From: Xylophilus sp.
Lineage (GTDB): Bacteria; Pseudomonadota; Gammaproteobacteria; Burkholderiales; Burkholderiaceae_C
DNA length: 64,000 nucleotides
NCBI GenBank assembly: GCA_009914555.1
Contig: WNDY01000018.1
Coordinates: forward strand, 1 to 64,000
Direction: 5' to 3'
Part shown: piece after piece, positions 1-7,022 of the stretch
How positions within the stretch are numbered: position 1 is the stretch's first letter
How the letters are laid out: each line of letters opens with the position of its first letter
The notes under the pieces: model-generated
What the model was told of the DNA's origin: nothing
Databases searched by the model: none
The model's input: only the letters and a program-made list of their open reading frames with translations
Position numbers and translations under genes: made by a program

Positions 1-154
1 GAGGGGCTGAGCCATGGGTCCATGGGCCAACCGGGGGGGCCTCCGGCGGCCTGGCAGGGGCCTGATAGATCAACAGCCAGAAACCAGTTCACCAACCGCC
101 TCACACACAGAAATACTGACAGCCCCCTCTACGTGAACAGGGGCGGTTCTGGAT

Positions 155-470
155 TGGTGCCCGAGGCCGGAATCGAACCGGCACGCCTTTCGGCGAAGGA
201 TTTTCTTACCACTTCGACTTTCGCCGCCGCCCTGCTCAACGCAGGCGTTCGTGGTCTGGAGCACGCCTTCACCATAGCCTTGCGGCCGTAGGTGCCCGCC
301 GTCTGCTCTCTACACCTTCCCAAGCTGTAGCTTGGGCTTGGCTCGGCGTTGGCTCGGATGCAAAAGCATCCAGGGCGTTCGCCGAAGTTGACGGGCTTCA
401 CTTCGGGCGTTTCCCCCCGAAGGCTCAAATTGTTCAAGTCCCTTGTGTCTACCGATTTCACCACTCGGGC
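155..470 (-). tRNA. trnL: tRNA-Leu(UAA) interrupted by a group I intron
   Basis: Read on the minus strand, GCCCGAG (470-464) and CTCGGGC (165-159) form a perfect 7-bp acceptor stem, followed by discriminator A and an encoded CCA (157-155). Exons are 470-436 (35 nt) and 204-155 (50 nt). When joined they give an anticodon arm with stem AGGGA/TCCTT and loop CTTAAAA, so the anticodon is UAA. A long variable arm (TCGCCGAAAGGCG) and a T arm containing GGTTCGATTCC follow. The mature length of 85 nt is typical for tRNA-Leu. The gene cannot fold as a tRNA without removal of the 231-nt insert. An ordinary uninterrupted tRNA is excluded by the sequence. Confidence 0.93.
205..435 (-). ncRNA. Self-splicing group I intron (IC3-like) in tRNA-Leu
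   Basis: The insert lies after U34 of the UAA anticodon, the position used by the cyanobacterial and plastid trnL introns. The 5' exon ends in U and the intron ends in G, as group I splicing requires. Blocks resembling the cyanobacterial intron appear in order: GAGCC with a CTTCGGG/CCCGAAG P2-like hairpin, GAGCCAA, AAGGTGTAGAGAGCAGACGG, and GTGCTCCAGACC. GAGCA (308-304) and TGCTC (263-259) could pair as P7. At 231 nt it is compact and has no homing-endonuclease ORF. Splicing is inferred from family knowledge. Confidence 0.88.
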
Positions 471-790
471 GTAGTGCTCAACGCACCGAAAATACCTACC
501 TCCATCCACTGGCGCCTAGCTGGCCCCCCTGGCCGTCAAGCCAAAGCTGCAAGATTGCGGCCTGTCACTATTGACCTTCTGGCCCGGTAGTTCTAGCAGA
601 AAGGACTTGACAAAGCAGATTTTAAGTTCCAAGTGTCTGCCAATTTCCCATCCAGGCGCAGGGAGGACGCATTCTACCGGCGGTCCGCAATCCCGCCGGG
701 GATCAAAGACTCCCGGTGACGCGCGGTCCACAGCGCACGAGAATCCCGCGCCATGGGGCCCCTCGGCTGGGGTCGCTGGTCCTGACACTC
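471..790. other. Intergenic stretch upstream of the split tRNA
   Basis: About 320 bases without a gene I can support. It should hold the promoter of the minus-strand tRNA. A TATTTT at 494-489 on the minus strand is a possible -10 about 12 nt before the tRNA, but I see no convincing -35. Open frames here have no recognisable content. Confidence 0.4.
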
Positions 791-902
791 GCTGCGTTGG
801 ATTTCTCCAGGGTGGAGAAATCCAACTGGTCCTCCCACTCCTCGCGCACGAAGCCGCGCAGCAGGGCCCCGACGCTCGGCGGAGGGGTGAACTCGTCCCG
901 TG
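791..902 (-). pseudogene. Fragment of an Rpn-family (YhgA-like) nuclease/transposase
   Basis: In one minus-strand frame, about 37 codons resemble the N-terminal part of recombination-promoting nuclease (Rpn, PF04754-like) proteins. The stretch contains LLRGFVREEWEDQLDFSTLE, compared with a typical family pattern of FV..W...LDFSTLEK.N.SYV. No start codon belongs to it, the family's following DDL.DR.DD..W region is missing, and the frame then runs into unrelated residues and stops at 703. I read it as a relic left by deletion. The match is from memory of the family, so a short chance similarity is possible. Confidence 0.5.
796..826. repeat. Perfect 14-bp inverted repeat with 3-nt loop
   Basis: GTTGGATTTCTCCA (796-809), loop GGG, and its exact reverse complement (813-826). 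It lies inside the Rpn-like fragment and about 80 nt beyond the stop of the minus-strand gene ending at 906. There is no T-tract on either side, so it is not a standard intrinsic terminator. It could still form a stable hairpin in the 3' end of that transcript. Confidence 0.8.
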
Positions 903-905
903 GCC

Positions 906-1346
906 TCAGCCCTTGGACTTCTGCTTGCCCGCGCCCGCTTCCTCGGCGCTCGGGCGGCCGGTCTTGATGGGGGGCACGGCGGCGAGGGCCTTGAGCAGGG
1001 CGGCATCGCCCAGGGCAGCCAGGATCTTGATGCCGGCGCGCAGGACTTCGCTCTTCTTGGCCGGCTGGCCCAGCTGCTGGGCGCGAGCCTTCAGCGCGTC
1101 GAGTTGGGCATATTCGGACTTCGGGATGCTGAAGCTGTCGCGCACGAGTTTGAGCTTCTTGCCGGCCGTGTCCTTGGGCGTGGCCTTTTCCTTCGCCGGC
1201 TCGGCCTTGGCCGCCGATGCGGCGGGTACCTTCTTCGGTGCCGCGGCGGTCTTCGCGGCGCGCGGCTTGCGCGCGGCAGTGGCCGGAGCCGACGCGGGAG
1301 CGGCCGCCGGGGCGGCGGCCGAAGGGGTTGCAGTTGCCATGGTCAT
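906..1346 (-). CDS. Alanine/lysine-rich conserved hypothetical protein
   Basis: 146 aa in two parts. Residues 1-60 are a low-complexity Ala/Pro/Lys tail with several AAKTAAAPKK-like stretches, reminiscent of histone H1-like or HU tails. Residues about 65-146 form a compact basic domain containing KLVRDSFSIPKSEYAQLDAL, then KKSEVLRAGIK and IKTGRP. I recall this C-terminal domain as a conserved hypothetical of Burkholderiales. The SEVLRAGI segment resembles a ribbon-helix-helix-type second helix, suggesting DNA binding, but that is inference. A near-palindrome (1381-1398) lies just upstream of the ATG and could be an operator. Confidence 0.75.
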   Translation of the reverse strand: MTMATATPSAAAPAAAPASAPATAARKPRAAKTAAAPKKVPAASAAKAEPAKEKATPKDTAGKKLKLVRDSFSIPKSEYAQLDALKARAQQLGQPAKKSEVLRAGIKILAALGDAALLKALAAVPPIKTGRPSAEEAGAGKQKSKG

Positions 1347-1380
1347 TCTTTCCTAGCGCGGGCTGGCGTTGAAACGGTAT

Positions 1381-1398
1381 AAACAGTATATACAGTTT
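1381..1398. promoter_or_regulatory. AT-rich near-palindrome upstream of the 906-1346 gene
   Basis: AAACaGTATATACaGTTT is an 18-bp dyad with one mismatched pair of positions, preceded by GGTAT. It stands out in GC-rich DNA and lies 35-52 bp before the start codon at 1346, where promoter or operator sequences would be. It contains ACTGT direct half-sites but lacks the CTGT-N8-ACAG spacing of a LexA box. The binding protein is unknown; autoregulation by the downstream gene is possible. Confidence 0.4.
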
Positions 1399-1448
1399 CG
1401 ATGCGCACCCCGGCCGCAGGCTTTGCGTCGCGGCCGAATCCGGGCGGC

Positions 1449-2930
1449 TCAGTCGGCCTGCACGGACAGCTCCCAGCCCGTCTTCTGCCAGGACAGGGCT
1501 TCCTCGCGCAGCAGGTGGGCCGACTGCGGATAGTCGGCGCCCCAGCCGGGCCGCGCGCCCAGCGCGAAGCGGCCGTCGGTGCGCGCGAGCGTCAAGCCCT
1601 CCAGGTCCGGGTCGCGGCGGGCATGGCACAGCGCCGTGGCCAAGCGCAGGCTCAGCAGCTGCAGCGCGAAGACCGGGTCCGACAGGTCGGCGTCGAGCTT
1701 CCTCACCTTGCCGCGGTGGCCCAGCACCAGCTGGCCGAGCCGGTGCAGCTCCGACAGCGCGAAGCCCGGTGCATCGGTGTTGTCGAGGATGTAGGCGCCG
1801 TGGCGGTGGTAGTCGCCGTGCGAGATGCGGCAGCCGATCTCGTGCAGCCGTGCGGCCCAGCCGAGTTCGCGTGCGGCCTGCTCGCTGCCTTCGGGCGCGG
1901 CCTGGGCGAACAGCGCGCTGGCGGTGCGGGCCACGCGGTCGGCCTGCGCCGCATCGACGCCGAAGCGCTGGCCCAGCACGTCCACCGTGGTGCCGCGTAG
2001 GTCGGTGGTGGACAGCTCGCGGTCGATCAAGTCGTAGAGCGCGCCCTGGCGCAGCGCGCCCTGGGCGGCCTGCAGCTCGTCGATGTCGAGCAGGTTCATC
2101 AGCGCCGACAGCACCGAGAAGCCACCGCCGATCACGGCGCGCCGGTCTTCCTTGAGGCCCTCGATGCGGATGCGGTCGGCGCTCTGCGCGCGCAGCAGCC
2201 GCTCGCGCAGGCGCTCCAGCGCGGCGCGGCGCACCAGGCCCTCGGGCTCGCCGAAGGCCTGGTGCAGGATGTCGGCCACCGCGCCCACGGTGCCGGAAGA
2301 GCCATAGGCCACGTCCCAGGCGTCGCGGCGGTAGATCGCAAGCGCCTCGTCGAGCACCGCCTTGGCCGCGATCTCGGCCGTGGCGAAGGCGCGCGGCGTG
2401 AACTGGCCGTCGCCGAAGTAGCGGCTGGACCACGACACGCTGCCGACGCGGAACGAGGCCACGGCCTCGGCATGGTAGTGGCGCCCGAGAATGAGCTCGG
2501 TCGAACGCCCGCCGATGTCGATGACCAAGCGGCGCTCGTCGGACTGCGGCAGCAGGTGCGATACGCCCTGGTAGATCAGTCGAGCTTCTTCCGGGCCGGA
2601 GATGACCTCGATGCGGTGGCCCAGCAGTTCGTTGGCGCTGGTCAGGAAGGTCTCGCGGTTGCGCGCCTCGCGCAGCGTCTGCGTGGCCACGGCGCGCACC
2701 TGGGCCGGCGCGAAGCCGGCCAGGCGTTCGGCGAAGCGGGCCAGGCAGTCCCAGCCGCGCTGCATCGCTTCGGTGGTCAGGTTGCGCTCCTCGCCCAGGC
2801 CGTTGCCCTGGCGCACCGTCTCCTTCAGATACTCCACCCGCTGGAGCTGGCCGTGGTCGATGCGGGCGATTTCGAGGCGAAAGCTGTTGGACCCGAGGTC
2901 CACGGCGGCGAGAAGGGTTCCGTTTTTCAT
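1449..2930 (-). CDS. ppx: Exopolyphosphatase (Ppx/GppA family)
   Basis: 493 aa, the usual length for Ppx. It hydrolyses inorganic polyphosphate processively from chain ends in the cytoplasm. The N-terminal actin-like ATPase fold is clear: AAVDLGSNSFRLEIA (residues about 7-21), then VIDIGGRSTELI (about 139-150) and a GSSGTVGAV loop. An HD-like C-terminal portion includes LHEIGCRISHGDYHRHGAYI. The ATG at 2930 places the phosphate-binding DLGSNSFR motif at the expected distance. The longer open frame upstream runs antisense-like through the neighbouring gene and is rejected. It lies 104 bp downstream of a Pho-box-preceded binding-protein gene, so phosphate-starvation control is likely. Confidence 0.95.
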   Translation of the reverse strand: MKNGTLLAAVDLGSNSFRLEIARIDHGQLQRVEYLKETVRQGNGLGEERNLTTEAMQRGWDCLARFAERLAGFAPAQVRAVATQTLREARNRETFLTSANELLGHRIEVISGPEEARLIYQGVSHLLPQSDERRLVIDIGGRSTELILGRHYHAEAVASFRVGSVSWSSRYFGDGQFTPRAFATAEIAAKAVLDEALAIYRRDAWDVAYGSSGTVGAVADILHQAFGEPEGLVRRAALERLRERLLRAQSADRIRIEGLKEDRRAVIGGGFSVLSALMNLLDIDELQAAQGALRQGALYDLIDRELSTTDLRGTTVDVLGQRFGVDAAQADRVARTASALFAQAAPEGSEQAARELGWAARLHEIGCRISHGDYHRHGAYILDNTDAPGFALSELHRLGQLVLGHRGKVRKLDADLSDPVFALQLLSLRLATALCHARRDPDLEGLTLARTDGRFALGARPGWGADYPQSAHLLREEALSWQKTGWELSVQAD

Positions 2931-3034
2931 GGGGGCGCGCGGGGGCGGCGGGCGGCGTTTCGATGGCCGGCCAGCATAGCACCGGGTCCGGGCGCCACCG
3001 GGACCGCGCGTGTCGGAATGCAGTGCGGCTTGCA

Positions 3035-4192
3035 TCAGCCGACGATGCGGCCGTCCGGCGCCAGCATGCTCTGGGTGACCGGTCCGGCGCTGCGGCCGCC
3101 GGCGTCGTAGTCGATGCGAAAGCCTCCCAGGTCCACCGGCGTGCGCTTCTGGAAGGCCGCCAGCACGGCGGCGCGCGTCGGCGTGCCGTCGATCGCCGCG
3201 ATCACTTCGGCCGTGTAGCGCGCAGCGACGAAACCGGCCAGGCCGAGCGGCGAGGGCGCCTCGTCGAACAGGCGCGCGAGCACGTCGCGGTAGGCCCGCA
3301 CGACCGGGACGCCGGCCGTGACCAGCGGCACGGCCTGCGCGGCGATCACCGATGCGCTGCTGCGCGCGGCCAGGCCCAGCGGGGCCAGCACCTGGAGGCT
3401 GACGTCGGCCAGCGCCACCACGTAGCGCTGCCGTTTCTGCCGGCCCAGGCCCTGGACGAATTGCTGGAGCTCTGGCGCGCCGCCCACGAACAGCAGGATG
3501 GCCGGCGTCTGCGGTCCGAGGCGCTGGCCCAGCGGCAGCAGGCCGGCTGCGTCGGGCTGCCAGTCCCTCACGCGCAGGCCCAGTGCCGTGGCACTGCGCG
3601 CCACGGCGGCCTGCGCCTGACGGCGTGCGGCCGCGTCGGCATAGATCACGCCGAGCTCGGCCACGCCCATGACGGCCAGGTTGCGCACCGCATGGGCGAT
3701 CTGGGCCTCGTGGCCGGCGAAGATCAGGAAAGTGTTCGTGCCGATGTCCACGCCGCTGCGCTGCAGCCAGGGCGCGACGTTGGCGAGGCCCGCGGCCGGG
3801 CCGCGCAGCAGCAGCGGCGGCAGGGCGGCCGCCACGGGATCGCCCACGCAGCCCGACAGGGCGATGCAGGCCGGATCGGCCGCGGCCGCGGCCAGCGCGT
3901 CGCGCGTGGCGGCGGCGCTGCCGTCGGTCTCGACCACGCGGTGCAGCACCGGCCGCCCGCGCAGGCCGCCGCGGGCGTTGAGGTCCTGCCAGGCGGCGCG
4001 CGAGCCGATGAGGAAGTCGCGGCTCACGTCCTGCTGCGCCGGCGAGGTGTCGGCGATCTGCACGATGCCGAGCGGCCGGGCCGCACCGCCGGGCTGGGCC
4101 CGTGCCGGCATCGCGAGGCTGGCCCCGGCCACCGCCGCGCTCGCATGGAACACCAGCCAGGAACGGCGACGGCAGGGTGGCAGGAGGGCCAT
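3035..4192 (-). CDS. Periplasmic ABC substrate-binding protein, Peripla_BP_6 type
   Basis: 385 aa. A signal peptide is visible (MALLPPCRRRSWLVFHASAA, cleavage near ARAQ). The mature part resembles branched-chain amino acid/urea-type binding proteins: GIVQIADTSPAQQ at the start, DFLIGSRAAWQDLNARGGLRGR, the GCVGDPVAAA loop, and a C-terminal GFRIDYDAGGR. No permease or ATPase gene accompanies it, so it is an orphan receptor in this window. A strong Pho box lies 49 bp upstream and ppx follows downstream, suggesting a role during phosphate limitation. The ligand is unknown. The start was chosen because it gives a proper signal peptide. Confidence 0.85.
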   Translation of the reverse strand: MALLPPCRRRSWLVFHASAAVAGASLAMPARAQPGGAARPLGIVQIADTSPAQQDVSRDFLIGSRAAWQDLNARGGLRGRPVLHRVVETDGSAAATRDALAAAAADPACIALSGCVGDPVAAALPPLLLRGPAAGLANVAPWLQRSGVDIGTNTFLIFAGHEAQIAHAVRNLAVMGVAELGVIYADAAARRQAQAAVARSATALGLRVRDWQPDAAGLLPLGQRLGPQTPAILLFVGGAPELQQFVQGLGRQKRQRYVVALADVSLQVLAPLGLAARSSASVIAAQAVPLVTAGVPVVRAYRDVLARLFDEAPSPLGLAGFVAARYTAEVIAAIDGTPTRAAVLAAFQKRTPVDLGGFRIDYDAGGRSAGPVTQSMLAPDGRIVG

Positions 4193-4240
4193 GGCAGGAG
4201 GGCTCGGAGCGAAGGAAACCCGCAAACTTATCGTCGGGCG

Positions 4241-4258
4241 GTGACAGCGCCATGACAG
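4241..4258 (-). promoter_or_regulatory. Pho box upstream of the binding-protein/ppx genes
   Basis: On the minus strand CTGTCAT-GGCG-CTGTCAC: two 7-bp PhoB half-sites separated by 4 bp, matching the classical CTGTCAT repeat with 11-bp period in 13 of 14 half-site bases. GATAAG (4233-4228) downstream could serve as the -10. The gene starts at 4192. Control by the phoB-phoR genes of this window is inferred. Confidence 0.75.
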
Positions 4259-4389
4259 GGGAAGCAGCCGTTTTACAGCCCAAAACCGGCCAGACGGAAT
4301 CGTCATGGCGATATCCGAATTGGTAGCTTGGGTGCGCCACGGGCCGCTCCTAGCATGCGCTGCTTGCACCGACCCGGCCGCCACGACCG

Positions 4390-5415
4390 ATGACTTACCT
4401 CTCCCGCTCCTCCAATTTCTTCTCCGCGCGGCGCCGCACCGTGCTGGCCCTGGCGGCAGGCTCGGCTGCCGGGCTGGCCGCCGCCGGGCCCGATCTGTCG
4501 CAGGTCACGCTGACCGTGGGCACGCCCAACAAGACCGGCCTGCACCGCCAGCTGCTGGCCTCTGGCGAGGCCGAGGGCGCGCCCTACAAGATCCGCTGGG
4601 CCGATTTCGATTCGACGCCGCCGCTGATCGAGGCGTTGCGCGCTGGTTACGTCGACATCTCCGCTGGCGGCGAGACGGGCCTGTTCTTCGGCATCGCCAA
4701 CGGAGTGAAGGCGTCGATCCTGGCTGCGACCGTCGAGCGCGGCGAGAGCGGAAGCGCGATCCTCGTGCGCAAGGATTCTCCGCTGAAGACCGTGGCCGAT
4801 CTCCGCGGCCGCAAGATCGCATTGCCGTATTTCACCAAGCAGCACTACCAGCTCGCACGCGCGCTGGAGCAGGCCGGCGTGCCCTGGGATGAGAAACTGA
4901 TCCTTCGCCTGAACACGACCGACGGCCTGTCGGCCCTGGTCAACGGGCAGGTCGAAGCCTTCGTGGTCTGGGACCCGAACGCCGCCATCGCCGAAACCCA
5001 GCATGGTGCGCGCGTGCTGCAGCCGCTCAAGGCCGTGGTCGATGCGCCGGGCGTGCTCTACGCGCCCGACAGCAGCCTGCAGGATCCGGTCCGCAAGGCC
5101 GCGCTGGCCGACCTCGTGCGCCGCATCATCCGCGCCCAGGCCTGGGTGCTGGCCCATCCGAAGGAATGGTCGGAGCAGGTGGCGAGGCTGTCGCAGATCT
5201 CGATCGAGGCCGCGCGCCTGTCGACCAGCCGGTCGTCGCAGGCCTATGCGCCGGCCGACGATCCGGCCACGCTGGCGGCCTGGCAGCAGCAGATCGACTT
5301 CTTCGCCGCAGGCGGCCAGTTCCGCAAGCCGTTCAAGGTGGCCGACCACGTGGCCCGGGATTTCTCGCCGATCGTCCCCCAGGAATCCGCAAGTGTCGCT
5401 CAGTCTGCCCGCTGA
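4390..5415 (+). CDS. ssuA: Sulfonate-type ABC transporter substrate-binding protein
   Basis: 341 aa, SsuA/TauA/NrtA family. The N-terminus carries a twin-arginine-like signal (ARRRTVLALAAGS, cleavage near AAAG). The mature protein shows LTVGTPNKTGLHRQLLASG, then DSTPPLIEALRAGYVDISAGGETGL, IL...DSPLKTVADLRGRKIA, and VNGQVEAFVVWDPNAAIAE, all typical of the family. It would capture alkanesulfonates or related organosulfur compounds in the periplasm and feed the permease and ATPase encoded next. The permease gene starts inside its last codons (22-bp overlap), showing one operon. The exact substrate cannot be read from sequence; taurine or other sulfonates are alternatives. Confidence 0.85.
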   Translation: MTYLSRSSNFFSARRRTVLALAAGSAAGLAAAGPDLSQVTLTVGTPNKTGLHRQLLASGEAEGAPYKIRWADFDSTPPLIEALRAGYVDISAGGETGLFFGIANGVKASILAATVERGESGSAILVRKDSPLKTVADLRGRKIALPYFTKQHYQLARALEQAGVPWDEKLILRLNTTDGLSALVNGQVEAFVVWDPNAAIAETQHGARVLQPLKAVVDAPGVLYAPDSSLQDPVRKAALADLVRRIIRAQAWVLAHPKEWSEQVARLSQISIEAARLSTSRSSQAYAPADDPATLAAWQQQIDFFAAGGQFRKPFKVADHVARDFSPIVPQESASVAQSAR

Positions 5416-6268
5416 TGCGGTCCATACCCCCGGGACTGAACCGCCAGCGCGCTCGCCAGACGAACGTCTAGAAAGGATACTCCCGGCGGCACAGCGTCGC
5501 CGCGCGCCTCTGCCGCGCGGGCTGGCACGCTCCAGCGGCATCGTGCTGCTGGCCGCAGCGTGGTGGGCCTCGACGCGCTACGGATGGCTGTCCCAGGACC
5601 TGGTTCCGGCGCCGGCCACGATCTGGCAGACGCTGCTGGAGATGCTGCACAGCGGCGAACTGGCCGAGGCGCTGCGGCTGTCCCTGCACCGCGTGGCGGC
5701 GGGCTTCGCCATCGGGCTCGTCACCGGCGTCGGCCTGGCGCTGCTGTCGGGCCTGCTGCGCGTGGGCGAGGACATCGTCGACGCGCCGATGCAGATGCTG
5801 CGCACGCTGCCCTGGGCCGGCCTGGTGCCGCTGCTCATCATCTGGCTCGGGATCGACGAGGCGCCCAAGATCACGCTGGTGGCCTATGCGGTGGTCTTTC
5901 CGCTCTACATCAACACCTTCGCGGGCATCCGCAACGTCGACCGCACCCTGGTCGAGGTGGCGCATACGCTGCGGCTGGGCCGCGCCGGGCTGATCTTCCA
6001 GGTCGTGCTGCCCGGCGCGCTGCCGGGGCTGCTGGTCGGCCTGCGCTATGCGCTCGGCTCGGCCTGGCTGGCGCTGGTCTTTGCCGAGACGGTCAATGCC
6101 CAGGGCGGGCTGGGCTACCTCATCACCCATGCGCGCGAGGTCTACCGGGTGGACATCATCGTGCTCTGCCTGGGCATCTATGCGGTCCTGGGCCTGGCGG
6201 CCGACGGTATCGTGCGGCTGCCCGAAAGGGTTTTGCTTCAATGGCGGCAGAACTTCGCGGGCCGGTGA
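5393..6268 (+). CDS. ssuC: Sulfonate-type ABC transporter permease
   Basis: 291 aa from a GTG at 5393 preceded by AGGAA. BPD_transp_1 family with about six membrane segments (LARSSGIVLLAAAWWAS, AAGFAIGLVTGVGLALLSG, VPLLIIWLGI and others). The EAA-type loop is VEVAHTLRLGRAGLIFQVVLPGALPGLLVG. The start overlaps ssuA by 22 bp, and ssuB starts 28 bp before its stop, indicating translational coupling. Residues about 11-31 (HTPGTEPPARSPDERLERIL) are encoded by a copy of the 53-bp-spaced dispersed element, so the cytoplasmic N-tail appears to have been extended by it. An internal start cannot be excluded. Confidence 0.87.
   Translation: MSLSLPADAVHTPGTEPPARSPDERLERILPAAQRRRAPLPRGLARSSGIVLLAAAWWASTRYGWLSQDLVPAPATIWQTLLEMLHSGELAEALRLSLHRVAAGFAIGLVTGVGLALLSGLLRVGEDIVDAPMQMLRTLPWAGLVPLLIIWLGIDEAPKITLVAYAVVFPLYINTFAGIRNVDRTLVEVAHTLRLGRAGLIFQVVLPGALPGLLVGLRYALGSAWLALVFAETVNAQGGLGYLITHAREVYRVDIIVLCLGIYAVLGLAADGIVRLPERVLLQWRQNFAGR
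5424..5484 (-). repeat. 53-bp paired GTAT element, copy H (inside ssuC)
   Basis: On the minus strand GGGAGTAT (5484-5477) and GGGGGTAT (5431-5424), TAT-to-TAT distance 53 bp. Between them are AGACG/CGTCT and AGCGCGCT dyads. It lies wholly within the 5' coding part of the permease gene and is read through in frame. Confidence 0.75.
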
Positions 6269-6978
6269 GCGCGCCGGCCGGGGACGGCGCGGCGGTGCAG
6301 GTGCGCGGCCTGGTGCGGCGCTTCGGCGAGCGCGCGGTGATCCGCGGGCTGGACCTGGACATCCGCCGCGGCGAATTCGTCGCGCTGCTCGGCGCCAGCG
6401 GCTGCGGCAAGAGCACGCTGCTGCGCGTGCTGGCCGACCTGGACCACGGGATCGAAGGCAGCGTGCGCGTGTCGCGCGAGCGGGCCGTGGCCTTCCAGGC
6501 GCCGCGGCTCTTTCCGTGGAAGCGCGTCTGGAGCAACGTGGTCGCCGGCCTGGACGGCCCACGCACCCGCGCACGGGCCGATGCCGCGCTCGACGAGGTC
6601 GGCCTGCTGCACCGCGCAAACGCCTGGCCCAGGGACCTGTCGGGCGGCGAGGCCCAGCGCGCCTCGCTCGCCCGCGCGCTGGTGCGCCAGCCCGAGCTGC
6701 TGCTGCTCGACGAGCCCTTCGCCGCCCTCGACGCGCTGACCCGGCTGAAGGCCCAGGCCCTCGTCGGCGAACTCTGGCAGCGGCACAGCCTCGCGGTGCT
6801 GCTGGTCACCCACGACGTGGACGAGGCCCTGCTGCTGGCCGACCGCGTGCTCGTCATGCGCGACGGCGCCATCGCCCACGAAGCCATCGTCACCGCCGCG
6901 CGGCCCCGCGCGGCCGGCGACACGGCCCTGGCGCCGCTGCGCCGTCAGCTGCTGGGCTGGCTCGGCGTCGGCCATTGA
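6241..6978 (+). CDS. ssuB: Sulfonate-type ABC transporter ATP-binding protein
   Basis: 245 aa. Walker A GASGCGKST (51-59), Q-loop region AFQAPRLFPWKRVW, ABC signature LSGGEAQRASLARAL, Walker B LLLLDEPFAALD and switch histidine LLVTHDVDEA are all intact, so it should be an active ATPase. The short Q-loop region (FQ.PRL.PW) is typical of the SsuB/TauB/NrtD group. It energises import through SsuC. It starts 28 bp before the ssuC stop and ends 44 bp before the rhodanese gene in the same operon. Confidence 0.9.
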   Translation: MAAELRGPVSAPAGDGAAVQVRGLVRRFGERAVIRGLDLDIRRGEFVALLGASGCGKSTLLRVLADLDHGIEGSVRVSRERAVAFQAPRLFPWKRVWSNVVAGLDGPRTRARADAALDEVGLLHRANAWPRDLSGGEAQRASLARALVRQPELLLLDEPFAALDALTRLKAQALVGELWQRHSLAVLLVTHDVDEALLLADRVLVMRDGAIAHEAIVTAARPRAAGDTALAPLRRQLLGWLGVGH

Positions 6979-7022
6979 TCGCATTCCTCTTCCCGACAAC
7001 CCACCAACGCAAGGAGCGCGCC

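Noticed and set aside
155-470. A genomic island integrated at tRNA-Leu
   Set aside because: No integrase, attachment-site duplication or foreign gene block is visible on either side; the insert is an intron inside the tRNA.
1371-1400. A LexA box at the AT-rich dyad
   Set aside because: No CTGT-N8-ACAG arrangement exists on either strand; the ACTGT half-sites are direct and wrongly spaced.
1449-4340. A 963-codon open frame on the minus strand spanning the binding-protein region and ppx
   Set aside because: Only its downstream 493 codons are ppx. The upstream part is an out-of-frame shadow of the periplasmic binding protein, whose own frame has a signal peptide and family motifs.
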